From assembly GCF_019649055.1 (NCBI RefSeq), contig NW_026570256.1:62001-126000 (forward strand): a stretch of DNA of 64,000 bases, read 5' to 3'. A program made the translations under genes and the position numbers. Within the stretch, counting starts at the first letter, position 1, and each line of letters opens with the position of its first letter. Of this stretch, positions 32,138-42,087 are shown piece by piece. Source of the DNA: Paramacrobiotus metropolitanus (taxonomy: Eukaryota > Tardigrada > Eutardigrada > Parachela > Macrobiotidae). The notes below the pieces were generated by a model. That model was given only the letters and a program-made list of their open reading frames with translations. It did not search any database and was not told the origin of the DNA.

Positions 32138-33262
32138 GTGGCCGACCAGATGGCACAACTACCACAAATGGAAGTGCCGGCACGGGAAGATCCGCGCTAT
32201 GACCGCGCTCGACAACAAGGAATCGAGGTCGTTATGCCACACCCGACCGAAAGAACCAATCACATCATGAACGTCATGAATTACGAGGAACGGAATCGCC
32301 CACAAATTTGGCGGATGGTAGAAAATTTACGCCAATTCCTCGTCCGATCCGGATATCAGGTGCTATTCGAACAACACCAGTGGCAACCTGACTTCAACAT
32401 GTCTGCGCACACAGCACAGAATGTTAAACATCCGTACACTAGATCGAATGCGTTACCGTCGATGACCGACCCGGTCTTGCTAAACGTACCGCTTTACAGT
32501 CCGGACGGAACGCGTGCGAGCCAACTAGGAGCTCGGGAATACCCCCATGACGAGCTGGAGAGTATTGCCCAGTTTTTCATCACGGACGCTCACCCAGCCT
32601 TTGTAATCACCGCGGCTCGGGCAGCACTGGACTTAACCCAGTACCTTCCAGAAGGAGAAGTCGACATGGCCCAGGATGGAGTCACGGCATTGCTGCGATT
32701 CATCTTCGCAGCACGACTCGGCAATTACTTTTGCCATTATACTCTGTACGGACTGTACCAGAACGAAATGATACCAACGGCTTTGGAAACCCTTGTGGCT
32801 CAACTCAACACACCGATGAGAAGTGTTATTCTCGCCGTTTGGATGCGCGACTTGCTGTACACCCACGAACGGTATGCAACAAAGAATGCCTTTCGTGAGG
32901 ATCACGTAGATCCCAGCGACGACGCAACACGGTTTATCAGCTGGTATCGTCAAAAAAAAACTTTGCCCAGCGGATTCAACTCGTCGCCCTACGAACCTTG
33001 GATGTCGGATGACATAGCACCCGGCGCACAACCATATGCGCTGAGGTTCCGAAAACAGGCGGCCAAGGAAACGAAGAAGGCCAGAGCAGAACGTCCTGGC
33101 CAGGAAACGGACGAGACTGACGACATGTCTCAACGGGGTGGCCCGGCGACTTGTAAACCCAAGGAACCGGCCTTGCGGCCACAACACCGACCTCGCCCGG
33201 ATGACGAAGATGAAGAAGACTACTTCGGCGGCGATAAACCCGTCGAAGTCCCACTTAGTTAG
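32138..33262 (+). CDS. accessory protein 5, globular helical protein, 374 codons
   Basis: The frame is open from about 31900 and the first candidate start used here is GTG at 32138. Residues 25-310 form a dense globular domain with many aromatic residues (for example MNYEERNRPQIWRMVENLRQ, TLYGLYQNEMIPTALETL, RFISWYRQK) and a mostly helical pattern. The tail is basic, then acidic (DDEDEEDYFGG). No homology is recognised. A capsid-like role was considered because no capsid domain was found upstream of the protease, but there is no motif evidence. Confidence 0.5.
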   Translation: MADQMAQLPQMEVPAREDPRYDRARQQGIEVVMPHPTERTNHIMNVMNYEERNRPQIWRMVENLRQFLVRSGYQVLFEQHQWQPDFNMSAHTAQNVKHPYTRSNALPSMTDPVLLNVPLYSPDGTRASQLGAREYPHDELESIAQFFITDAHPAFVITAARAALDLTQYLPEGEVDMAQDGVTALLRFIFAARLGNYFCHYTLYGLYQNEMIPTALETLVAQLNTPMRSVILAVWMRDLLYTHERYATKNAFREDHVDPSDDATRFISWYRQKKTLPSGFNSSPYEPWMSDDIAPGAQPYALRFRKQAAKETKKARAERPGQETDETDDMSQRGGPATCKPKEPALRPQHRPRPDDEDEEDYFGGDKPVEVPLS

Positions 33263-33409
33263 GATCGAGTTCCTACATTGGAACTCGATCCCCCACTTGG
33301 AACATCTAAGGGGACTTTATGCCAAGAAATGGCACGGTCGAGAATCGACCTGACTGAGAAACAGTCTGGCTGAGAAACAGCGCCGTCGAGAAACGACTTC
33401 GGAATGGAC

Positions 33410-33538
33410 ACTTTCTTCAGTTCTTTTCACAGAGACCGACCAACCATGTACACAGCGGACGTCAACGATGACTTTGCCAGAATGCTGACTACACAAGTCA
33501 GCCGGATTCTTCGGTTTGACCCGGATACGAGTGGTTAG
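33410..33538 (+). promoter_or_regulatory. splice acceptor and short frame (30 aa)
   Basis: The sequence tcagttcttttcacag ends with AG at 33431-33432, followed by ATG at 33446 opening a 30-codon frame (MYTADVNDDFARMLTTQVSR and on) that stops at TAG near 33538. It may be a tiny accessory protein or an upstream frame of a spliced RNA. Confidence 0.35.
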
Positions 33539-33614
33539 ACCTGACAAGCCGGCTTTTTTCCACCGTTCCGGTGCGTCCTCCGAGGAATCCCCTGGACAGA
33601 ACTGAGCAAACCGA

Positions 33615-33842
33615 CCTTAGTTCTCCAGTATGGCACCGGCAAATCGTGAATCACGATCATCTGCTAACATAGCAGATCGTCAACCACGTTCTGCGACCAT
33701 CGGAGCCAACAGACGCCCCAATCCGCGTTACATGGAGCCGACCGCTAGTTACATGGTACAGACCGTGCCATCAACCACGATCGGCTATGGAGCTTACTCC
33801 GGCCAACCGACTCCGGAGCACAGACCGAGAGGATTACGCTAA
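33615..33842 (+). CDS. small basic accessory frame, 70 aa, after a splice acceptor
   Basis: A splice acceptor-like ccttagttctccag (AG at 33627-33628) lies one base before ATG 33630. The frame encodes 70 residues rich in Arg, Ser, Pro and Tyr (MAPANRESRSSANIADRQPR) with no domain. A short basic protein near the 3' end of a complex retroelement would fit a regulatory RNA-binding role, but this is only positional inference. Confidence 0.35.
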
Positions 33843-36570
33843 CATGGCGTGGAATACGTCGCTGCGTGTTCATCGTCATGTTTGCCAAGCACCCGTGGCC
33901 AACTTCGGAACCGGGTAGCCGAGCGACCTTCACCAGCGTAAACAGCGGACATCCCTCGGCCGAGCCGCCAACAGCGCAGGAACACTCGGATTTGGCTATA
34001 CGCACTGAAGCCGACCACAAAGGTCGACTTCGTACTTTGCCCTCGACTTGGAGACATAACAGATATAGCTGCACTAAACGACCACAAAGGTCGGTTGTGC
34101 AAGCCAATCACAAAGATCGGTTTTGAAAACCTGGAACGAATTGCTCAGAAACCTGAAGTTGAAACTGCAACAATGCAGATCGCCGAACCACGACTTGCTA
34201 TCGTAACCGACCACACAGGTCGACTAGACACACGGTAGCCGACCAACAAGAAGTCGACTAGGCAGAATGGAAGGAAGTTAGCAGGAGTTACGTGGCGATC
34301 TAACCGGATTTTCCGTTTGAACCCAGACCTACAGGAACTAGCAAACTGTACCCGGAGTCCAACCGCAGTCTCCCCCGGGCGATATCGGGTAAACCAGCCG
34401 ATTCACCGGTGACCACGACTACGCGCGTCCTTGAACGTGCTACCATTCCCTGAAGAGGAACAGCGACGGTGATTTGGCCGCCACTCCAACGATTCCGCCG
34501 CGACCTGCTTCCCCATGTCTCTGATGGAACATCCTAGGCAGACTGAGTTAGAATACTCGATCTGCACCCCCATAACGAACCCCGATGACGATGACCACCT
34601 GCCCGCAACAGTACTGGCCAGTCGGTCTTCGTCAGCGGCAAAGAAAATTTCTCCGTGGACGTGAGTTGTCTACCCCCAACAGAAGCGGCTAGGCGTCTCA
34701 GGTTCGCGACAAAAGATAACGGAAGAATCGGATCTGATGACCTCAGGGACTTGCATGTGCATGATGTTTAAATCAAAAAGCTTGGCTTGTCAACCGGGGC
34801 CACAAAGACCCTTAGCGTCACGAGCGAGCGCAATCGCATGATGAAACGCCAGTCACTCGGGCAACAGATGCCAAGGAACTTCTACCTCGCACGACTCGGC
34901 CGCCCAGAGGCATCACTAGCCAACAGTAGCTCGGATCCATCCCAGAGTTCACGCCAAGAAAGTAGCCACAGAAGAAACGGAGTTTTGTTGCTGAATATCC
35001 TTCTGCCAGTACGAACTGACCGTACGATATCCGAACAACGGAGACCCGGCCAACTGTAGCTGAAGGCACAGAACTCCTAAAAGAAGTCGGAAGTATAGGT
35101 CGGAAAATCAATAAGAAGTAGGAAATCGACCTCCTGGTGGAAGAACTTACCTATTCGGCGGATAAAACACAAAGTTTATCCGACCTGAGGAAGTCGGCGA
35201 CAACCGACCCTGGAACATCAGCATGGATAACCGACCTCAAGTCGAGGTCGGAAGTAACCGCACACAAGTCGGAAGGGCGCGACAACAAGTCGACAAAGCC
35301 ATTTGGAAGTCGAGAACCGACCTCCTAACGGAGAAATTTAACCCTCGGACGGATGAACACACAGTTCATCCGACCTACCGAAGTCGACCATAACCGACTA
35401 CAAGTCGGAAGTCGGAAACTCAGTCAACATGACGGAAGAAGACCGATAGCTGTCTGCGGTGGACGAATTCGGCTTGAAGGAACTTGTTTAGCCCCACATG
35501 GGCATGTTATTGCAGGTTAACCCTAGTCGACCACCGACGGAGAGGATGACCGACCTCGACCGAAGGTCGGATAACAACGGAACATACCGCATGGAAGTCG
35601 ACGGGACACTTCCATGGACGAAATCTACGAATTCCGATCGGACCTTCGAGCCAGTTCGACTCGGATTACTCCAAACCAGGCTCGTGGTAGCAGATTGAAC
35701 GGTTGTAACCGACCACTCTTTAACGGAACTGCTGTACATGACGACCACACAGGCCGCATGACTTACACACAGCTTTTTCCGACCCGAACTTTTGGAATTC
35801 GGAACATAGCCGAATCACCTTCGCCGCCGGTCGACTTGCCGGTAGGCCGACCTTGGTCAAAACCGACCTCGGTCCTCTTCTTCATTCAGAGAGGATGCCT
35901 TGGCATTTGCATCTGCAACAGTGCCTCTCTATCCCTAACGGACGGATACGAGTCGGAAGTGCGTGTTAGCCGTGCTTATCCGACCTCGGCGAATGTAACC
36001 GGTTACGACGGGTAACCCGGGAACTGATGCCCCGGACCCAACTCACCGGATGAGAGTTGACAGGAGACCCCGTGGAGACTCAACTGCCCCGTGGACGTCA
36101 TCCTAGTCGGAATAGGACCCCCGGACAGATTTTTGTATTTTTTAGCATTTTTTCCTAACAAACGGAATTGTATTTTTCTAGATTGATCTCTCTAACAGAT
36201 CTGTTTTGTAACCCCTTTTGCTCACTGGAAATGTGATTAAACTTTATTTCATACTTTCTTTCGCGCTGCATAAACGTTCATTACATTTTCTTTTCACATT
36301 GTTCTCCAATGCCAACAGAAGCAAGAAGCCAGCCAACAGATGCATCACCGGTCCAACAAAACGCCCGAGCGGCTTCCGGATTCCTCGGCCGTGAGTGGTT
36401 TCCACTCATGGGTTCGGAAGTGAAGAAGGGACGGTCAACCAGACACCGGACTCCCACTGCCAGAGGACGCGTACCGGCGACCCCACATGGGTCCGACCGG
36501 AGAGTTGTGCGGTACTGGTGCGGTACCGAGTCGGAGCCTTCGCAGGAGCTCGGATTCCCCCCCAGAGGAA
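33843..36570 (+). other. non-coding 3' region of element 1 with many small inverted repeats
   Basis: About 2.7 kb without a convincing gene. It is full of short hairpins whose arms are variants of CCGAC/GTCGG around ACA-containing loops, for example 34011-34027, 34079-34094, 34207-34223, 35159-35182, 35231-35251 and 35350-35372. The segment 36125-36305 is markedly AT-rich and contains acceptor-like tttttctag and ctctctaacag tracts. A purine-rich stretch (AGAGGAA) lies just before the 3' LTR and may be the polypurine tract. A frame at 34787-35059 has no coding character. Confidence 0.5.
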
Positions 36571-36620
36571 TGTCAGAGGCGTACGACTGCGCCTGGTGCG
36601 TACGGTCCACACTGGACGTA
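36309..36620 (+). other. possible last frame running into the 3' LTR
   Basis: ATG 36309 opens a frame (MPTEARSQPTDASPVQQNA) that extends across the LTR boundary for a total of about 128 codons. The first 80 residues are polar and could be coding; the part inside the LTR is not distinctive. Support is weak. Confidence 0.2.
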
Positions 36621-37008
36621 CTTGCACCTATTGCTTGCCGTTATCGCCTCTCTCGCTGTACGTACGTGTGCTGCTGCACTGCACTCATCCGCTGAAGCGG
36701 ATATACGCAGCGCATACACTGGGCCACACTTGCTCTCTCGTTCCTCTCTCGCGGTATGACTCAGCGTCCATACGCTCGCGTTGGATTGAGTCCAGTCTGC
36801 GCATCATCACACAACTGACGGCACACAGCACGTGGTTGCCGCCAGTTGCTTCTTTCACGCCATGAGACGCTCAAGAACCATTTTTGGCATCAACTTGCTA
36901 GTTTAGCCATCGGTGCTTTGTTCTTGCTTTCCTGCTATTACGCAGCATTGTTTCCCCTTTATTTGTCAATAAAGTGCACTCGTGATCTCCTCGCGCTTGC
37001 CTGTTACA
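36571..37008 (+). repeat. 3' LTR of element 1
   Basis: This 438-bp copy of the 5' LTR differs at about five positions: a GG for AA pair and three single changes. It starts TGTCAG and ends TTACA, and carries the same AATAAA signal. The flanking bases TCTT compare with TCTC on the left, giving an imperfect four-base target duplication. Confidence 0.95.
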
Positions 37009-37924
37009 TCTTAATCCGAAGTCTTTATAGTGTATTACCTCATGTATTCCATCTTTTGTGCGCGGCATAAGCATTTCTAGAAAATTTCTCGTACCTTTCT
37101 CGCAAAGCAATGCCTGTATCTGGGAATATCCCACTTGTATTCGGTCTATATTCGGTGTTAGTACTGTACAATCCCGTTGCTGCGCATGTGTAATCACCGT
37201 TTTCGCTTGGTGTACTGTACTCTCACAAGTTCGCCACGAATTATTTTTCTCGAGTCTCATATATGTTAGCCTTCCTGGGTTTTCTTAGTTTCTTAACCCA
37301 GGAAAACCGGGTACTAGAAGGGATGGGAATACAGTTTCAAAAATTGGCAGTCTGGGACAGAAAAATTCAATTAAGAGAAAAATATTTTTTTCAAAATTTT
37401 AGCGACCACAGGTCAAGCAGGAGATGACCATGCCGGACTGACATGCATGGTAACCATGTTGCGCCGACATGTTATCTATTGCCGTTTATAACAACTGATT
37501 AAAAAATCGCACAAAATTTATCAATAGCTCAAACGATAGATCTCAACGAGCACTGTAATACAAGTGCATTGTGATGATCATCAAGATGACCAGTGGTCAA
37601 GGAAAATCTAAAAACGAAAAAGCACTGATATGAACCTTTACATAAGTGCTTATTGGGTGTTTTGCAACAGTTGGTCACTTTGGCTTATGTTTTGGACAAC
37701 TGGTCATCGACCTTAATGTGGATCACAGTTTGAGTGACACGTACAGTGGTAGTAATATTGTATCTGGTTGTGCAACTGAATGGAGATAGCAGAGATAAAG
37801 CAGAGCTAGTTCGGGATCGAATGATCACCATTGTTGTTAGACCGGTGGTCAATTCTCCATAAGTGTTTTAGAGGTGATCAGGTTTTGAGAAATGCAGCAC
37901 CAGTGTCAGTAATGTTCTGCCATG

Positions 37925-38167
37925 TCACTTACTTGCGTCTACAAATACTATACAAAAACAGATGCAACCCATTTTAGTATTTGCAAGGGAAGACCGGACT
38001 TCTGTGTCAGTTTTGATATCCGGTATACTTTCCGCCCCGCACATATTGATTTCTACAGATTTACAAGGCATGCGGCATGAGCCCTCATGAAGCGGAAGGT
38101 CCAAATGTGTGCTTGATGCAAGGTCACAAGCTTCACCAGTAGTGCAACAACGCGAAATTAGTAACAT
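37925..38167 (-). CDS. candidate Cys-rich exon
   Basis: About 80 open codons on the - strand include ISRCCTTGEACDL, GSCRMPC and MGCICFC, and end at CGCAA|GTAAGT, a consensus splice donor. The Cys spacing resembles a small disulfide-rich extracellular module, but no family can be named and neighbouring exons were not found. It may be a remnant. Confidence 0.25.
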   Translation of the reverse strand: MLLISRCCTTGEACDLASSTHLDLPLHEGSCRMPCKSVEINMCGAESIPDIKTDTEVRSSLANTKMGCICFCIVFVDASK

Positions 38168-39357
38168 TTACGGGACTTCTAACTCATTACTACACTTTAA
38201 CTTAGGTAAAATGTGCTTAGATTACCGGTATACAAATTGTTCGATAAACTATATATGAAGTAGCCAGGTTGCAGGACATAGAAATAATAACGCTTCGCCC
38301 ACAACCAAATGCACTGTACAGCCGATATAGCCGAAACAGCCGTTCACGCAAATATTCCGGCCCGACGTGGAGTCGTTTTTGCAGCTTATTGTGGGTATTA
38401 CGGGTCACAGCTGTTTCAGAGCTACCGAGAACAGTCATTATATAATGTTTTTGCATTTTATTCACATGAATTATATTAGCGCTTAGTCGAAATTCACTTT
38501 TTTCGGATTTCCGGTCTGTGTTGACCAGTGGTCACTTTTCTGACCACTGCGTACAAGTCAGTTAATGTAACGCTTTATGGGCTTTCTTTTAATAGTTCAT
38601 TGTACCGTGTACGATGTTTCTGCCAGTTGTTATAAATTTTTTTCGAAAATATAATTAATTAGTACCCTGCCCAACCGTGTCAAAACCGACATGGTATTTT
38701 CACTTGACCAGCACTGACCAGTGATCGTTTTTTTCCGAACTTTGTTTTGTTCTTATATAGAGCTTTTCGAATACTTCTTCTGCATTTGTTTTGGTAATTA
38801 TCTGATGTGGAGATGGCTGTACAGGTAAGCAGGACCTCCAAGAACTCCATTTGGTCATTTTTGACTATGTTTGGTCACTCCCTGGACCTTACGGGCACGG
38901 TGGAGCTAACTGTTATACATTGTAAACTGTTGTTTAACATCTGGCCTTTGAAATGAAACAATTAAAGACACCCTGCGACCATAATTACGGATTTGAGAGA
39001 AGAAGTCCTCCACCATGTCGGCCTAACACGCATGGTGTGGAACGGGTTAGAATCCAGCAGTAGGGAATACGGATAAAAACCTCAAAATACGGTAAGATCT
39101 AGATGTTGCAAGAATGCCGTAATCATAGGAGATGACGGAAGATCTCAGGAGTCAGGATACACCGTGCAGGATACAGGCGGAATACCTACAAGTGCTTTAC
39201 GTGAAATACGGGCGGCACACTGCAGGCCCTCTGCAGTTCCGCTGTTAATCTTTGAACTAGTCAAGCATTTCAATTTTTGAAGAATGTGAAGCACCGCCAA
39301 ACCCGCCAATGTAAGGTCCCAAAAGCCTAAAAATCTTTGACGCCATAAACATTTGAT

Positions 39358-39411
39358 ATAATAATAATAAGTGTCTATAACAATAGTAATAGTAATAATA
39401 ATAATAATAAT
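39358..39411. repeat. (TAA/TAG)n simple repeat
   Basis: About 54 bases of nearly uninterrupted trinucleotide repeat (ataataataa, atagtaatag, aataataata). It ends about 140 bp before the LTR of element 2. Confidence 0.8.
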
Positions 39412-39551
39412 ATTAAGTGTCGATTTATAGTTAAGTGGTATAATAATGTGTCTATTTTACGATGAATAAATTTATGGAATACTATTAAGTGATGCACAAG
39501 CAGAATGGCTAATTGTCTTGAAATCATGTTTTGTTCGGAATATAACGCCTG

Positions 39552-39982
39552 TGTCGTGTATAAGCGTTCACACCGGTTAAGGTTCCATGAACAATCTTTA
39601 CTCTTCCACGCCTGTAATGCTCAATCGGTAGGCAACTCTTATCTCAAACTGTAACAGATAAACTACGGTGGAAACGACGGACGACTCAGGAACACGAGAA
39701 CTCAGGAATCCCTAAGCAGGAGCACTCCAATCACAACTTCCGGTCGCAGTTCTGTGAGGATCAATAAGAGCTAGGACGATTGTGTCACGAGCAAACCTGT
39801 ATACTAAGCGATAATCCGGGAACGACTATGCACTTCCGTAGGAACAAGTATTGCTGTCTCTTTATTACAGTAATACACTTCACAGTCCACAACACTAGGA
39901 AATCGTAATTAGAAACAGTCTCAGAAGTCAGGTTAGCGACTGCCGATCCGACTGCTGCCGATATTAGTGACAACCAGAACTT
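39552..39982 (-). repeat. 3' LTR of element 2 (inner end not defined)
   Basis: These bases match 63470-64000 without any substitution seen, once the 103-bp MITE in the other copy is set aside. The LTR continues toward higher coordinates, but the inner boundary cannot be fixed because the partner copy runs out of the window. At 39865-39871 it has TACAGTA, exactly where the other LTR holds the MITE. Confidence 0.9.
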
Positions 39983-40768
39983 ATATAGACTTCATGTTAT
40001 GACATCATATACACCGCTAGTAAAAGAGAGCAGCAAATCACAGATAAGATTGACTAGATTATCTATTATATTGCAGGTGGAAGGTGGACAGTCAGCATCC
40101 GTACGTACATCCCGGCGTGTGATCCTACTCCCACACGTCACCCCCACGAACGATGCTTGGCCGTGCCAATATAAACAATCCATCCCGCAACATCCCAGTG
40201 CGATTGTGCACATCCATCCATCCTGATCCCGATCCACCGCACAATCCACGTGTCCATCCGATGCCCGATGTGACTGTACGCCGCGATTCCGAATGAGTTA
40301 GTGGGTGGAATCCTGGGCGAAGAGGCATCCGGAAGTCCACTGGTTTGGCAGGGCGGAGGTCGAAGGATCCAGGAAGGCGAACTATGAATTACCGATACTG
40401 TACCGTTTGAGTCTAGATGGTGGTGTTTATATGTACAGTATACGGCCGAAAGCTTTATTGATTGTGAAATCTAGAATCTTAAAATGTAATCATGTGCAAT
40501 TCTGTAGAACTATGCGTTAAACGAGCAAAAGCACCAAATCAACCAACTAGTAGTATTCTTACGAATTCTCGAGTACTACATCATCCAGTGATAACAGACA
40601 ACAATAACTAACAAGCAAAACGTCAGCACCAGCTTCGATACACAATAGAAACCAGTAAAAGAAGCAACAAGAAAATCAGTAAAGGTGGTGCACAAAAGAA
40701 CGCGACAAGCAGTAATACAGGGGAGATCAACGGAAAATAACAACAGACCGTCAAGAGGTTATTCAAGG
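39983..40768 (-). other. rest of the 3' LTR and 3' untranslated region of element 2
   Basis: No gene is visible. The LTR inner end and the polypurine tract should lie here; pyrimidine-rich + strand runs such as cctactcccacacgtcaccccc near 40124 are candidates for the complement of the tract. This cannot be settled without the full 5' LTR. Confidence 0.4.
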
Positions 40769-41557
40769 TTACTTGCCAGCGCTAGGAGCCAATGAAAACA
40801 AACCAGTCATGCCAGATCCAGACGCAGCGGCATCCAAACGGCGAGAAACATCCGCAGCCATCTGTCGTCGACGATCAGCATCCAACTCGCGCTGCTGCTG
40901 CTGAGCCAAATAACCAGGCACAAAATTATGTTCAGCTGAACCAACAGGGCCAGAGGGAGCAGAAGGCGCACGTGGGCGATCAGCTGGAGAACGGTCGCGG
41001 GCATCGCAGACAATTGGCACGTCGGGTAACGGTAAAACATTAGGCGGAAGACCCGGAAATTCAGCATTTTGCTGCACCTGCACTGGCGGAACTACAGCCG
41101 GAGGAATAACAACGTTCAAGGCTGGCGGGCCAGGTAAATTGACAGCAGGCTCGACACCATGGGGCTGACCTGGAACCACAACTCCGCCGCCTTGGCCCGG
41201 ATTCGGTGCATTCGGCGCTTGGTTTCCCGGGAGATCAACCTCCATGTCTGCGGCGGGAGCTTCCACTGGTGCAGCTGCGTTAGGAGCTCCATCAGGTATT
41301 TCAATAATCTCCGGTGCGCTCAAATGTCGGCCATTACGACGCCAGTGATCGTTTCCGCGACGGAGATTATTGTCTCCAGAATTCCGATGATTTCCTCGGC
41401 CGTACGGACGAAAGTTGCCACGGAAAGAGCCACGGCCTCCACCCCTTCCTCGGTGATTATAACCGGCATTATACTGCTGTTGGTGCTGGTTAGAAGACGA
41501 ATGAAAAATGGCGTCTACCAGCTTATCAAAAGCTCGGTTAGGATCAATAGGCGGCAT
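40769..41557 (-). CDS. accessory protein E, RGG-box and Pro/Ala-rich, 262 aa
   Basis: The frame starts at ATG 41555-41557, shortly after an acceptor-like ttttctttag. An N-terminal helix is followed by an RGG-rich block (RGRGGGRGSFRGNFRPYGRG, about residues 38-57), then an Asn/Arg-rich region and a long Pro/Val/Ala-rich disordered part. A C-terminal Gln/Arg-rich helix precedes the stop at 40769. RGG boxes bind RNA, including G-quadruplexes, and are common in nucleocapsid-like and RNP proteins. This is the last gene before the 3' LTR. A second nucleocapsid-like or RNA-export role is possible; this is inference. Confidence 0.55.
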   Translation of the reverse strand: MPPIDPNRAFDKLVDAIFHSSSNQHQQQYNAGYNHRGRGGGRGSFRGNFRPYGRGNHRNSGDNNLRRGNDHWRRNGRHLSAPEIIEIPDGAPNAAAPVEAPAADMEVDLPGNQAPNAPNPGQGGGVVVPGQPHGVEPAVNLPGPPALNVVIPPAVVPPVQVQQNAEFPGLPPNVLPLPDVPIVCDARDRSPADRPRAPSAPSGPVGSAEHNFVPGYLAQQQQRELDADRRRQMAADVSRRLDAAASGSGMTGLFSLAPSAGK

Positions 41558-42087
41558 GCCCAAACTAAAGAAAACTAATGACCTTTAACGCCAAAAGTGT
41601 GAAGAAAAAAGCGTCAAAATTGCAGGCTACACACACTGAAAATCCAACACGCCAGAAGGCCAAAACGAAAAATCCACAATGCCGGTTTCTGCACTCTACA
41701 CGCAAGTGATTTTATACCGGTCTGCCGGAGTGAAAATTTAAAATGCGGCAGATTCCACAGGTAAGAGAAACGACCAATCAGCGCTTCGCGCTATATCCTT
41801 TAATTCGAATTAATCAAGAAATCAGATCTAATCTAGGCACAACGGAAGATTCGACACTGACGCTTACACCACGACACAGTACATACAGCGACCAGTTCAT
41901 TGACTCAAGGTGCATGAAGAAATAAAAATTGAAGAAAGTAAAGAGAAAAATGCCCCCCATGATGCATAATACTACATATAATTAAAAACGAGTTAACAAA
42001 AAGCAGCCGGTGTAATACTAAATAAAGGAACAAATCATAGCGAAAATGGCAAAGACGACACCGCAATTTAAGGCTACCAAAAGACAA

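Larger units (their letters stand above)
12055..37008 (+). mobile_element. giant Ty3/Gypsy-class LTR retroelement 1 (24,954 bp)
   Basis: Two 438-bp direct repeats starting TGTCAG and ending TTACA bound a 24.1-kb interior. In order the interior holds leader, gag-like frames, retropepsin (about 14.5-14.9 kb), RT, RNase H, HHCC zinc module, integrase core and integrase C-terminal domain (17.4-20.4 kb), a Lys-rich tail, then about 12 kb of extra coding sequence and about 3 kb of non-coding 3' sequence. RT, RNase H, IN order is the Ty3/Gypsy (and retrovirus) order. Usual Gypsy elements are 5-9 kb; elements of this size are known but rare (Ogre in plants, Burro in planarians). About five LTR differences in 438 bp imply a fairly recent insertion, yet at least eight in-frame stops and several frame changes break the coding region. 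Candidate splice acceptors before extra frames suggest subgenomic RNAs. Confidence 0.93.
37009..39551. other. spacer between the two retroelements
   Basis: This 2.5-kb AT-rich stretch has no complete gene. Its main feature is a cluster of GGTCA/TGACC words, several arranged as TGACCA-TGGTCA palindromes (near 37585, 37840, 38521 and 38704). A - strand frame at 37925-38167 has eight or more Cys and ends at a strong GTAAGT donor, so it may be an exon of a Cys-rich secreted protein. A TAA/TAG-type microsatellite lies near 39358-39411. Confidence 0.4.

Noticed and set aside
32138-33262. A displaced capsid protein in element 1
   Set aside because: Helical and globular, but no capsid or major-homology-region motif can be seen.
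34000-35400. CRISPR array
   Set aside because: The short repeated words are inverted repeats of differing length and spacing, without uniform spacers, in a eukaryotic retroelement.
41090-41590. Long + strand frames opposite accessory protein E
   Set aside because: They are shadows of the RGG-rich and Pro/Ala-rich reading on the - strand; the - strand frame has the biased composition and a preceding acceptor.
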